Shown piece after piece: positions 56,236 through 64,000 of a DNA stretch of 64,000 bases. The notes below the pieces were generated by a model that searched no databases, was not told the origin of the DNA, and saw only the letters and a program-made list of their open reading frames with translations. The translations under genes and the position numbers were made by a program. Every line of letters begins with the position of its first letter. The first letter of the stretch is position 1. Source of the stretch: RPQJ01 sp963762315 (lineage in GTDB: Bacteria > Pseudomonadota > Gammaproteobacteria > Steroidobacterales > Steroidobacteraceae); assembly GCA_963762315.1 (NCBI GenBank), contig CAVXKO010000004.1, positions 558,001 through 622,000 on the forward strand, in the 5' to 3' direction.

Positions 56236-56333
56236 ACCCTCACCCGGCCTTGCGGCCGACCTCTCCCGCAAGCGGGAGAGGTAAGGACCCTCACCCGGCC
56301 TTGCGGCCGACCTCTCCCGCAAGCGGGAGAGGT
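56236..56333. repeat. REP-like repeats, two identical 47-bp units
   Basis: Units at 56236-56282 and 56287-56333 are identical and separated by AAGG. Each has a GGCC-rich leader (CCGGCCTTGCGGCCGACC) and the hairpin CCTCTCCCGC-AA-GCGGGAGAGG. Same family as 10311-10454. They sit just before the stop of the dioxygenase gene at 56342. Confidence 0.88.
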
Positions 56334-56341
56334 GAGAACTC

Positions 56342-57550
56342 TCATCCCCGCTGCAGCAGTCGCAACCGGCTCTCGACCCACTCCCGATCGAGATAACACC
56401 CCTGGAGCAGCCGGCCGCCGGTGGACGGCTCGAACGCCTCGCGACCGTGCAGCACGCGACGATTGTCGAAGACGATTGCCTGGCCGGCCGCGAGGCGCAA
56501 CCGGCGCTCGAAGCGCGGTTCGCGCAACAGCGTCCAGTAGTGCAGCAGCGCGGCGTAATAGGGCTCCACGCGTTCGGCGGGCATGTCGAGCGTCGACCGG
56601 ATCCAGTTGTTGAACCGGATTTCCACGACCCGATCCTGGTCGTCGAGCGTGACGACCGGCGCGCGATGGCGCAGGTCGGCCTTCTCGTCGTGGAAGCGAA
56701 ATTCAATCGCCTGAGAAGCCAGCAGCCGGAAGCCGGCCTCGTTCAACTGCCGGAGTTCTTCCGCCACGCGAAATCCGTCGACCAGGATCGAGCCTCCGCC
56801 GGACGCGTCGTTGACGATGCAGTGCAGGAACTGGACCGACGGCGGGTAGGGCACGTTCGGGATGTCCGTATGCAACTCGAGCCCCAGGGCCGTGTAAGCG
56901 GAGTTGTTCGGGTCGGGCTTCGACTCGACCTCGAAAGTCGTGCCGAAGCTGGTCGGCCGAATCGGGCCGACGCGTTCCGCCAGGGGTTGCACGTGGTCGA
57001 GGGCCGCCGGCATGTCGTTCACGACGACGATCCCGGTCTCCAGCAGCGCACGCAGCCAGGACTCGAGCGCCGAGTCGTCGCGCATCAGCGCGTCGTACGG
57101 GAATGCGGGAAGCTCCGGCAGGTCGGCCGCGGCCCAGAGGCGCGGATGCTTCTCGCGCTCCTGCCTCGCGGCCTGCGAATAACAGTGGTGTCGCAGCCAT
57201 CCCGCGTCGAATTCGCTCGTGTGGGCCGGCATCGAACCCGCGCCGTCGAACGTCACACGCAGCGCGCCGCTGTGCGATAGCGCCGCTGTCGCGATGCGGA
57301 TGGGACCGGGATGATCGATCAGCAGGAACGTGCGTTCGAGTGTCTTCGGGTGCCGGCAGGCGTCGCAGGCGCAGTTGTCGCGCAGCCAGGTGGCGTGAAG
57401 CACGCTGGCCCGTCCGTCGTCCCAGGTCAGGACGACCCGCCGTGCATCGCGCTCGACGCCGCGGATCACCAGGTCGGTCGCGTAGCTCGCAAGGTCCTTC
57501 ATGTCGGCGCTCGGCTCATGCACGCTTGACGACGATCCCGACTTGCGCAT
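56342..57550 (-). CDS. Gamma-butyrobetaine dioxygenase-like 2-oxoglutarate/Fe(II) oxygenase
   Basis: A 402-residue BBOX/TmlH-type enzyme. The N-terminal zinc-binding domain (DUF971-like) contains ATWLRDNCACDACRHPKTLE. The TauD-like oxygenase domain has HxD in GLELHTDIPNVPYPPSVQFL and the distal His in VFDNRRVLHGREAFEPS, with R for 2-oxoglutarate nearby. Known relatives hydroxylate gamma-butyrobetaine to L-carnitine, trimethyllysine, or trimethylaminoethylphosphonate. ATG 57550 is chosen; ATG 57502 (MKDLASYATDLV) is possible. It begins 5 bp after the MFS gene stop and is last in an amine-related operon, which supports a trimethylammonium substrate. Confidence 0.88.
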   Translation of the reverse strand: MRKSGSSSSVHEPSADMKDLASYATDLVIRGVERDARRVVLTWDDGRASVLHATWLRDNCACDACRHPKTLERTFLLIDHPGPIRIATAALSHSGALRVTFDGAGSMPAHTSEFDAGWLRHHCYSQAARQEREKHPRLWAAADLPELPAFPYDALMRDDSALESWLRALLETGIVVVNDMPAALDHVQPLAERVGPIRPTSFGTTFEVESKPDPNNSAYTALGLELHTDIPNVPYPPSVQFLHCIVNDASGGGSILVDGFRVAEELRQLNEAGFRLLASQAIEFRFHDEKADLRHRAPVVTLDDQDRVVEIRFNNWIRSTLDMPAERVEPYYAALLHYWTLLREPRFERRLRLAAGQAIVFDNRRVLHGREAFEPSTGGRLLQGCYLDREWVESRLRLLQRG

Positions 57551-57555
57551 CGAGT

Positions 57556-58812
57556 TCACGCCACCCTGCGATCGGGATCGATGATCAGCCAGCACGCGGC
57601 CGCTGCAGCGGCAAAACCGGCGCCAATGACGAACGTTGCGTTCCAGTGCCCGGCTCCCGACAACGCGCCGATGACGGGCGCAGAAATCATGCCGGCCAGG
57701 TTGCCGCCCGTGTTCAACACGCCGGTCGCCGCGCCCGTGTCGGCCCGGGCCACCCGCATCGCGCCCGCCCAGTACGCGCCTTCGTTCACCTCGATCGCGA
57801 AGAACGTCGCCATCAAGGCCAGCACGGCCACGTATGGGCTTGCGACGCTGATGGTCACCAGCAGCAGGAGGCCTGCGGACGGCAGCGCGCACAGCGGCAC
57901 GAGGCGATATCCCCATCGGTACCCGATCCGCGCCGCCAGGCCGTCCGACGCGTAGCCGCCGATCCCGGCGCCGATGCCCGCGCCGATCCAGGGCAGCATG
58001 CCGGCAAAGCCGCTCTCGAGGCCGTGGAAGTCGCGCTGCTGCACGAGGTAGAGGAACGACCAGGTCCCGAGCAGGTAGAACACGTAGTTCAGGCAGAAAT
58101 AGGAGAACGTCAGCAGCTGGACGTCCCGGTTGCGAAGGATGCGGCTGAGGCGCGCCCGCGTGATGGGTTCGGCGGCGATGGTCTGCTCGTCGTCGAGTTC
58201 GGCCAGCTCGGCGGCGGTCACGCGCGGATGCACGCGCGGCGTGTTGCGCCCGTACCAGGCCCACGACGCGGTCAGCAGCGCTGCGGGGAGCGCAATCCAG
58301 AGCAGCGCACCTTGCCATCCGAAATGCTGGGTCAGCACCACGATGAGCAGCGGCGTCATCGCGCCGCCGACGTTCATGCAGAGCGTATTGAGGCCCTGCG
58401 TGATGGCCCATTGGCGTTGCGGAAACCAGTTTTCCAGCGCGACGGCCACGGTCGGGAATACCGGACCCTGCGAGGCGCCCAGCAGTCCCTGTGCGGCCAG
58501 CAGAGCGACGAACAGCGCGGTCCCCGTCAGCAGCACGGGTGCGAGCGGCGTGGCGATCGTCGCGACGAGTCCCACCAGACCGACGATCGTGAACGTGATG
58601 CGCGCGCCGAGCCGTTGGCCGAGCACCCCGCCGGGCAACTGGGCGAACGCGTAGCAGGTGGCGAAGGCGGCATTGAGCCAGCCGATCTGCATCTGCGAGA
58701 GGTGCAGCTCCGGCATGATGTTTTCGGCGGCGACGCCGAGGCTCGTGCGCTGCACGTACGAGAGCATGGCGAAGGCGCTGAGGAAACCGAAGACCTTCCA
58801 GCGGACTCTCAA
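57556..58812 (-). CDS. MFS transporter, anion:cation symporter-like
   Basis: A 418-residue, 12-helix major facilitator. N-terminal segments SYVQRTSLGVAAENIMPELH, MQIGWLNAAFATCYAFAQLP and GGVLGQRLGARITFT (the loop 2-3 signature) fit the ACS group; the middle loop has EQTIAAEPITRARLSRILRN; the second half has GTGAATGVLNTGGNLAGMIS-like sequence (ADTGAATGVLNTGGNLAGMI). It lies between the dimethylglycine dehydrogenase-like and dioxygenase genes with 24-bp and 5-bp gaps, so it probably imports or exports a compound of the same pathway. Classical betaine carriers belong to BCCT or ABC families, so the substrate is open. Confidence 0.85.
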   Translation of the reverse strand: MRVRWKVFGFLSAFAMLSYVQRTSLGVAAENIMPELHLSQMQIGWLNAAFATCYAFAQLPGGVLGQRLGARITFTIVGLVGLVATIATPLAPVLLTGTALFVALLAAQGLLGASQGPVFPTVAVALENWFPQRQWAITQGLNTLCMNVGGAMTPLLIVVLTQHFGWQGALLWIALPAALLTASWAWYGRNTPRVHPRVTAAELAELDDEQTIAAEPITRARLSRILRNRDVQLLTFSYFCLNYVFYLLGTWSFLYLVQQRDFHGLESGFAGMLPWIGAGIGAGIGGYASDGLAARIGYRWGYRLVPLCALPSAGLLLLVTISVASPYVAVLALMATFFAIEVNEGAYWAGAMRVARADTGAATGVLNTGGNLAGMISAPVIGALSGAGHWNATFVIGAGFAAAAAACWLIIDPDRRVA

Positions 58813-58836
58813 CGGTTGCCTCCGTGCACGTCTTGC

Positions 58837-61251
58837 TCAGCCTCGCAACCGTGCGCCGTGCGGATCGTAGGGCGGCGCGGCCAGGATTCCTGCCTTTCTC
58901 GGCACGCCGATTATGGTCACCGACAGCGGATCTTGCGTGCGGCAGAGCGCCGTGTCCACGTACGCGAGTGCCAGGCTGCGCTTCACGTGGTGTCCGTAGG
59001 CCCCCGACGTGACGTACCCGATGCGCCGGCCGTCGTGATGGATGGGTTCGTAGCCTGTGGCGTCCGCGTCCGGCGATTCGATTTCCAACAGCACGAGGCG
59101 CTGCGGCGGCTCGGCGACCGCATCACGCACGAAGGCTTCCCGGCCGACGAAGTCGCCCTTGTCCGGCGCCACGAAGCGATCGAGCCCGGCCATTGCCGGG
59201 GTGGCCGACGTGGAAAACTCGAGCGACCACACGCCGTAGCCCTTCTCGAGGCGCAGGCTGTCCTGGGCGCGCATGCCGATCGGTTTCATGCCGTGCGGCG
59301 TGCCGGCTTCGATGAGGGCGTGCCACAGCGCGCGCTGCTGCAGGGCCGGCACGTTGATCTCGTAGCCGAGTTCGCCGGTCAGCGACAGGCGCGCGACGAC
59401 CGCTGTCGTCGGACCGACGTTCATCGAAGTGCAACCCATGAAGGGCAGGGCGCGGTCGGAGACGTCGCCGTTCGTGAGCGATGCCAGGATGTCCCGCGAG
59501 CGCGGCCCCGAGAGCGAAAAGCCGAGCCAGCTTTCGGAGAGATTCTCGATTTCGACCCCGCTGGCCGGCAGGTGGTCCCGGAACCAGCGCAGGTGCCACT
59601 CCTGCAGGTAGTACGAGCCGACGAGCCAGTAGCGCCTTTCGCCGAGCCTCGTGACCGTCAGGTCGCCCATCAGGCGGCCCGCGGGGTTCAACATCGGCGC
59701 AAGGCGCATGCGGCCAGTGGCGGGAAGGCGCGATGCGAGGAGGTGATCGAGCCAGGCCTCGGCGCCGGGGCCGCGCACTTCGTAGCGGCCGTATACGCCG
59801 GTGTCGAGCAGTCCCGCGGCCGAACGGGTGGCGGCCACCTCGGCCGCGACGAATCTGTCCGCGGCCGTCCGTCGCAGCGTCGGCGGCTCGACGAAGCCCG
59901 GTTCGCCTGTCGCGAAGTACTGCGGCGATTCCATGCCCCACACCACGCCGAAGCGCGCGCCGAGCGCACGCTGCGCGTCGTAGCTGGGCGTCGTCTTGAG
60001 CGGCCGGCCCGCAGGCAATTCCTCGTTCGGATAGGCGATTACGAAGCGTCGCGCGTAGAACTGCGCCGTCGTCTCCCGCAGGTAGCGGTCGTTGCTGGCA
60101 AAGTCGCCGTAGCGGGCGACGTCCATCCCGAAGATGTCCGTCCCCGGATCGCCCTCGATCATCCAGTTCGACAGGACTTTCCCGATTGCGCCGCCTTGGG
60201 AGAATCCGCCCATGCAGCCGCAGGCCGCCCAGAAATTGCGCAGGCCCGGAACCGGTCCCACGAGCGGATTGCCGTCGGGCGTGAACGTGAAAGCGCCGTT
60301 CACCCATTTGCGGATCCCGGCCTTCTCGAGCGTCGGGAACCGCGAGAAGCCGATCAGCAGTTCCGGGCTGATGCGATCGATGTCCTCGGGCAGCAGTTCC
60401 ATGCCGTAGTCCCAGTCCGCGCCTTCGGTCTTCCAGTGGCGAGGATTGCGCTCGTACACGCCGAGGATCACGCCCTTGCGCTCCTGCTGCAGGTACGTGA
60501 ACCCCTCGAGATCGGTCACGCAGGGCATCTCGTCCCGGCGCGCGAGCAGTTCCGGCAGGTCCTCGGTGATGAGGTAATGGTGCTGCATCGGCGTGAGCGG
60601 CAGGTCGATACCCGCCATGCGGCCCACGCGACGAGCCCAGAGGCCGCCGGCATTGACCACATGCTCTGCAATCACGGTGCCTTGCTCCGTTGCGACCGCC
60701 CAGCCATCCGGATGCTGCGTGAGGTCCAGCACGCGGTTGCGCAGGATCACGTCGGCACCGCGCTTGCGGGCGGCAATGGCGAACGCGTGCGTGGTGCCGT
60801 GCGGGTCGACGGCCCCTTCGTGCGGGTCGAACAAGCCGCCGAGGAGGCCCGTGGGATCGACGATGGGGCATTCGGCGACGATCTCCTCGGGGGTGGCGAG
60901 GCGCGCGTCGATGCCGAGCGTCTGGTACACGGCGAACTCGGATTGCAGCCATTCCCAGCGCGCCCACGTGGTCGCGATGCTGTAACCGCCCGGCATGTGC
61001 ATGCCGACGCTCTGGCCGCTTTCAGCCTCGATTTCCTTGTAGAGGCCGATGGTGTAGGCCTGCAGCGCGGCGATGTGCGGATCGTCGTTGATCGCATGGA
61101 AGCCGGCGGCCGCGTGCCAGGTCGAACCTGCCGTGAGTTCCGCGCGCTCGATGAGCGCAATGTCCGTCCAGCCCTTGCGTGCCAGGTGATAGAGAACGCT
61201 GGCACCCACGATGCCGCCGCCGATCACGACGACGCGATAGTGACTCTTCAT
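58837..61251 (-). CDS. Dimethylglycine dehydrogenase/sarcosine dehydrogenase-like FAD and folate-binding protein
   Basis: An 804-residue flavoprotein. N-terminal DAO-type FAD domain: VVVIGGGIVGASVLYHLARK near residues 8-27 and AELTAGSTWHAAAGFHAIND, where His in TWHAA is the usual covalent FAD site. The C-terminal half (about 420-800) is a GcvT-like tetrahydrofolate domain: LLDTGVYGRYEVRGPGAEAW, SLTGELGYEINVPALQQRAL and GMRAQDSLRLEKGYGVW. Relatives oxidatively demethylate dimethylglycine or sarcosine, passing the methyl carbon to folate and electrons to ETF. It starts 6 bp after the mttB-family stop. Substrate inferred from context. Confidence 0.9.
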   Translation of the reverse strand: MKSHYRVVVIGGGIVGASVLYHLARKGWTDIALIERAELTAGSTWHAAAGFHAINDDPHIAALQAYTIGLYKEIEAESGQSVGMHMPGGYSIATTWARWEWLQSEFAVYQTLGIDARLATPEEIVAECPIVDPTGLLGGLFDPHEGAVDPHGTTHAFAIAARKRGADVILRNRVLDLTQHPDGWAVATEQGTVIAEHVVNAGGLWARRVGRMAGIDLPLTPMQHHYLITEDLPELLARRDEMPCVTDLEGFTYLQQERKGVILGVYERNPRHWKTEGADWDYGMELLPEDIDRISPELLIGFSRFPTLEKAGIRKWVNGAFTFTPDGNPLVGPVPGLRNFWAACGCMGGFSQGGAIGKVLSNWMIEGDPGTDIFGMDVARYGDFASNDRYLRETTAQFYARRFVIAYPNEELPAGRPLKTTPSYDAQRALGARFGVVWGMESPQYFATGEPGFVEPPTLRRTAADRFVAAEVAATRSAAGLLDTGVYGRYEVRGPGAEAWLDHLLASRLPATGRMRLAPMLNPAGRLMGDLTVTRLGERRYWLVGSYYLQEWHLRWFRDHLPASGVEIENLSESWLGFSLSGPRSRDILASLTNGDVSDRALPFMGCTSMNVGPTTAVVARLSLTGELGYEINVPALQQRALWHALIEAGTPHGMKPIGMRAQDSLRLEKGYGVWSLEFSTSATPAMAGLDRFVAPDKGDFVGREAFVRDAVAEPPQRLVLLEIESPDADATGYEPIHHDGRRIGYVTSGAYGHHVKRSLALAYVDTALCRTQDPLSVTIIGVPRKAGILAAPPYDPHGARLRG

Positions 61252-61257
61252 CGCTCG

Positions 61258-62808
61258 CTATTCCTCATCGAGGCTGTCGGAAAGCACGGCCCGCCGTTGT
61301 GCCATGAACGCCTGCAGCGCCTCATCGAGCGCAGGGTCGAGTCCCGGATCCTGGTAGTCCTCGAGCATCCTCTTCCAGACCTGATTCGCGCGCTGCTCGG
61401 CCGTGAGACGGCCCTCGCTGGACCACTGCTCGTACGACGAGTAGTCCGAGATGTTCGACTGGTGGAATGCCGTCTCGAAATTCTCCTGCGTGTGCGCGCA
61501 GCCGAGAAAGTGACCGCCGGGTCCGACTTCGCGGATCGCTTCCATGGCCTGTCCGCGCGGACTCACGTCCATGCCGCCCGCGAGCGCCTGCATCATCGCC
61601 AGCTGGTCCACGTCCATGACGAACTTCTCGTAGCTCGCCACCAACCCGCCTTCGAGCCAGCCGGCCGCGTGCGTCACGAGGTTTACGCCCGCGAGGAGCG
61701 TCGGCAGCAGCGTGTGCGCGCTCTCATAGGCGGCCTGGGCGTCGGCGGTCTTCGAGGAGCAGAGCGAGCCGCCGCTGCGGCACGGGACGCCGAGCCGGCG
61801 CGCCAGCTGCGCCGTCGCGAAAATCATCTGCGTGGCTTCGGCCGTGCCGAAGGTCGGCGCGCCGGTGCGCATGGAGATCGCGCCGACGAACGAGCCCATG
61901 ATGACGGGCGCGCCGGGCCGTACGAGCTGGGTGAGTGCCATCCCGGCGAGCGTCTCCGCGAGCAGTTCCGCCATGCAGCCGGCCGGAGTGACCGGGCCCA
62001 TGGCGCCGGCGAGCACGGCCGGCACGACGATGGTTCCCTGGTTGTGGCCCGCGAAGACCCGCAGCGCACCGAGCATGCGGCCGTCGAAGGTCAGCGGCGA
62101 ATTCGAGTTGATGTTGCCGAGCAGCACGGTGTTGCCGGCGACGAATTCACCGCCGAACAGCACCTCGGCCATGCGCACCGCATCGGCGGCGTGCCCGGGG
62201 GTTTCGGGGGTGCCCTCACAACCCTGGTCGCTGTAGCGGAAGAACGCGTACTGGACGTCGAGGTGCCGCTTGCCCTCGGGCACGTCCATGGGCTCGACCA
62301 TGCAGCCGCCCGAGAAGTGGATGGCGGGGGCGACGTGCGCAAGCTTGATGAAGTTGTGCAGGTCCCGGAGCGTGCCGTAACGCCGGCCGCCGTCGAGGTC
62401 GGAGACGAAGGGCGGGCCGCCGACGGGCGAGAACACCGTGGCGTCGCCGCCGAAGCGGACGCTGCGTTCCGGGTTGCGCGCCAGCAGCGTGAATTCCCGT
62501 GGGGCCGTACGCAGCAGCGTTCGGGCGAGTCCACGCGGAATACGCACCCGTTCGCCGGTGACATCGGCGCCGGCCTCGCGCCACAACCGCAACGACTCCG
62601 GGTCCCGGCGGAACTCGATACCGATCTCCTGGAGGATCGTCTCGGCGTTGTGCTCGATGATCTCGACGGCTTCGCTGTTCAGCAATTCGACGGCGGGAAT
62701 GCTGCGCCGGATGTACGGCAGCTTCGCCGCGCGCTGGCCGCGGGCGGCGCGCCGGGTTTCCCGATGGCTGGTGCGGCCCGGGCGGGTGATGGCGCTCTGG
62801 TCGCTCAA
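61258..62808 (-). CDS. Trimethylamine methyltransferase (MttB) family protein, non-pyrrolysine type
   Basis: A 516-residue MttB-superfamily protein starting at TTG 62808 (MSDQSAITRPGRTSHRETRR). The barrel domain contains NAETILQEIGIEFRRDPESL, GGDATVFSPVGGPPFVSDLD, FVAGNTVLLGNINSNSPLTF and FGTAEATQMIFATAQLARRL. No amber codon interrupts the frame, so it lacks pyrrolysine. Non-pyrrolysine relatives such as MtgB, MtcB and MtpB demethylate glycine betaine, carnitine or proline betaine onto a corrinoid protein in anaerobes. No corrinoid partner or reductive activase is in this window, so methyl acceptor and substrate are unknown. It heads a minus-strand operon with flavoprotein, carrier and dioxygenase genes. 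Confidence 0.88.
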   Translation of the reverse strand: MSDQSAITRPGRTSHRETRRAARGQRAAKLPYIRRSIPAVELLNSEAVEIIEHNAETILQEIGIEFRRDPESLRLWREAGADVTGERVRIPRGLARTLLRTAPREFTLLARNPERSVRFGGDATVFSPVGGPPFVSDLDGGRRYGTLRDLHNFIKLAHVAPAIHFSGGCMVEPMDVPEGKRHLDVQYAFFRYSDQGCEGTPETPGHAADAVRMAEVLFGGEFVAGNTVLLGNINSNSPLTFDGRMLGALRVFAGHNQGTIVVPAVLAGAMGPVTPAGCMAELLAETLAGMALTQLVRPGAPVIMGSFVGAISMRTGAPTFGTAEATQMIFATAQLARRLGVPCRSGGSLCSSKTADAQAAYESAHTLLPTLLAGVNLVTHAAGWLEGGLVASYEKFVMDVDQLAMMQALAGGMDVSPRGQAMEAIREVGPGGHFLGCAHTQENFETAFHQSNISDYSSYEQWSSEGRLTAEQRANQVWKRMLEDYQDPGLDPALDEALQAFMAQRRAVLSDSLDEE

Positions 62809-62845
62809 ACGCGTCTCCGTCCCGGCGCAGGCGGGTTTCGATTGA

Positions 62846-62874
62846 TATATAACACTTGTTATATTTAAAGTGAA
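62846..62874 (-). promoter_or_regulatory. Promoter with overlapping palindromic operator upstream of the mttB-family gene
   Basis: On the minus strand TTCACT (62869-62874) and TATATA (62846-62851) are separated by exactly 17 bp. The perfect palindrome ATATAACA-CT-TGTTATAT (62847-62864) covers the spacer and -10. This is the only AT-rich spot in the gap between mttB and the divergent TetR gene; the layout suits repression by that regulator. Binding is inference. Confidence 0.6.
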
Positions 62875-62913
62875 CGTCGGCCGGCGCGCCGTGCGCCCGG
62901 AGCAGGGGATTCG

Positions 62914-63522
62914 ATGCCGAAACAGGTGGACCACGACCGGCGCCGCGCCGACATCGCCGCGCTGGTGGTCGAGGTGATCCAGCGCGAGGGCGCCGGCAGT
63001 GCCACCGTGCGCCGCATCTCGCAGGAGGGCGGTTTCAGCATCGGCGTGATCACCCATTACTTCCGCGACAAGGATGAACTCATCGCGAACGCGTTCGAAT
63101 GGCTGGCGGCTGAATCGTTTGCGGCCCTGGGCGCCACGCTCGAGCGAGCCGCGCCCGGGCGCGATCGCTTGCGGGCTGCGCTCGAGTTCATGGTGCCCCT
63201 GACCGGCGAGCGGAGCTACCCGGCCGTCTGGCTGAGCTTGTGGAGCGGGGCAATGCACAATCCGGCCCTGGCGGGGGTGCATCGGAGGTACTACCGGCGC
63301 TGGCGGTCGATTCTCTCGCGCTGTGTCTCGGAGTCGGTCAAGCGCAAGCAGGCAAGGGCGCCCCGGTATGCGCGGGACGCGATCGATCTGCTCGCGGCCG
63401 GCGTGGACGGGCTCTGGCTCGCGGTGACGTTCGAGGGGCGGCGCTTCAGCGCTGCCCGCCGCAGGCGGCTCGTCACGAGCCTGGTCGACTCGGTGCTCGG
63501 ACTCGAGCGAGGCGTGCACTGA
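62914..63522 (+). CDS. TetR-family regulator, BetI-like
   Basis: A 202-residue TetR protein. The helix-turn-helix reads RRISQEGGFSIGVITHYFRD followed by KDELIANAFEWL, strongly like BetI (regulator of choline-glycine betaine genes), which has SNGIISHYFQDK at this place. The C-terminal ligand domain includes PAVWLSLWSGAMHNPALAGV, also BetI-like. It is divergent from the mttB-family operon and overlaps the next gene by one base (TGATG). It is the likely binder of the palindrome at 62847-62864. The inducer may be a quaternary amine, by analogy. Confidence 0.88.
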   Translation: MPKQVDHDRRRADIAALVVEVIQREGAGSATVRRISQEGGFSIGVITHYFRDKDELIANAFEWLAAESFAALGATLERAAPGRDRLRAALEFMVPLTGERSYPAVWLSLWSGAMHNPALAGVHRRYYRRWRSILSRCVSESVKRKQARAPRYARDAIDLLAAGVDGLWLAVTFEGRRFSAARRRRLVTSLVDSVLGLERGVH

Positions 63523-64000
63523 TGGCGGCGAACCCGCGCTATTCGGCCTGGGCGCTGCTGCGCGCGAGATTCGCGGGTTCCGGGTACTGGCGCCCGCTCT
63601 GGAGCGGGCGTCGCCTCCAGGAGGCCTACGACGTCGTCGTCGTGGGAGCGGGCGGGCACGGCCTTGCCACGGCTTTTCACCTGGCACGCGATCACGGCGT
63701 TCGTCGCGTCGCCGTGCTCGAGAAGCGGCTCGTCGGTTATGGCAACGTCGGCCGCAACACCACGATCGTTCGCTCCAACTACCTGTATCCCGAGAATCAC
63801 TATTTCTACGAGGATTCACTGCGCCGCTGGGAAACCCTGTCGCGCGATCTCAATTACAACGTGATGTACAGCCCGCGCGGCGTCGTCGACCTGGCGATTT
63901 CCGCGGACGAGTTCCCGGCGCTCGCGCGCCGCGGCAATGCGATGCGGCTCGCGGGCATCGACGCGGAGCTGATGGACCTCGCGGCCCTCGCGCGCTATTG
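63522..64000 (+). CDS. soxB: Sarcosine oxidase beta subunit-like FAD protein, cut by the window end
   Basis: The first 159 codons of a DAO-family flavoprotein. The dinucleotide motif is DVVVVGAGGHGLATAFHLAR near residues 37-56, followed by GYGNVGRNTTIVRSNYLYPE and NYNVMYSPRGVVDLA, which are signatures of the beta subunit of heterotetrameric sarcosine oxidase. That enzyme demethylates sarcosine, using folate, FAD and FMN. The start overlaps the TetR stop by one base. The other subunits (soxD, soxA, soxG) would be expected just beyond position 64000. Confidence 0.9.
   Translation, partial: MAANPRYSAWALLRARFAGSGYWRPLWSGRRLQEAYDVVVVGAGGHGLATAFHLARDHGVRRVAVLEKRLVGYGNVGRNTTIVRSNYLYPENHYFYEDSLRRWETLSRDLNYNVMYSPRGVVDLAISADEFPALARRGNAMRLAGIDAELMDLAALARY

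Noticed and set aside
61258..62808. Pyrrolysine-containing trimethylamine methyltransferase
   Set aside because: The frame has no internal amber codon, and no pyl genes are present in the window.
57103..62868. A 1921-codon open frame on the plus strand opposite the amine cluster
   Set aside because: It is antisense to four well-supported genes and reads as Arg/Ala/Gly/His-rich sequence with no family pattern, as expected from high-GC codon bias.

Overview
The window is high-GC bacterial chromosome with almost no intergenic space (no gap without a gene exceeds about 300 bases). Gene order points to a gammaproteobacterium: queA-tgt-yajC-secD-secF ... suhB-trmJ-iscS ... ndk-rlmN-pilW-rodZ-hisS-yfgM-bamB-der and xseA/guaB-guaA ... 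tadA-mltF follow the order known from Pseudomonas and relatives, and both tRNA genes encode their CCA end. A Xanthomonadales/Nevskiales/Steroidobacterales-type lineage is my inference; no rRNA or other phylogenetic marker is present to settle it.

Region by region. 1-2.6 kb: a truncated, heavily frame-disrupted NAD-glutamate dehydrogenase and a MarR regulator. 2.7-14.7 kb: an acyl-CoA/ketone catabolic block (zapE, acetoacetyl-CoA synthetase, ETF-ubiquinone oxidoreductase, two short-chain dehydrogenases, thiolase, TetR regulator) divergent from icmF, a B12-dependent acyl-CoA mutase fused to its own GTPase chaperone. 14.7-17.1 kb: a small accessory spot with an IS3-type insertion sequence placed inside one of two related hairpin elements, and a plsC gene whose frame runs through both repeats into the insertion sequence. 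17.2-25.6 kb: xerD-dsbC, ferredoxin, NUDIX hydrolase, tRNA-Leu(CAA), an L,D-transpeptidase, a sigma/membrane protein/PDZ trio, queA-tgt. 25.7-42.9 kb: protein export, TerC and an amino-acid permease, a reduced isc-type operon, then the ndk-to-der housekeeping run. 43-54.4 kb: metX, an M23 peptidase, xseA, guaBA, an AraC regulator with two DUF1254 proteins lodged between guaA and tadA, then tadA-mltF. 55.9-64 kb: tRNA-Ser(CGA) with a second copy of its 3' end about 200 bp away, REP-like repeats, and a quaternary-amine gene cluster (MttB-family methyltransferase, dimethylglycine dehydrogenase-like flavoprotein, MFS carrier, gamma-butyrobetaine dioxygenase-like enzyme, BetI-type regulator, sarcosine oxidase beta subunit).

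Five genes that should be intact (the HSD10-like dehydrogenase, secD, rodZ, hisS, guaA) carry apparent one-base insertions (two in secD). Since secD, hisS and guaA are housekeeping genes, consensus sequencing error is the simplest explanation; coordinates are given for the whole repaired gene. The most interesting non-housekeeping items are the paired hairpin elements with compensatory base changes, the isc locus with a scaffold protein that has lost most cluster ligands, and the quaternary-amine cluster with a palindromic operator over its likely promoter.
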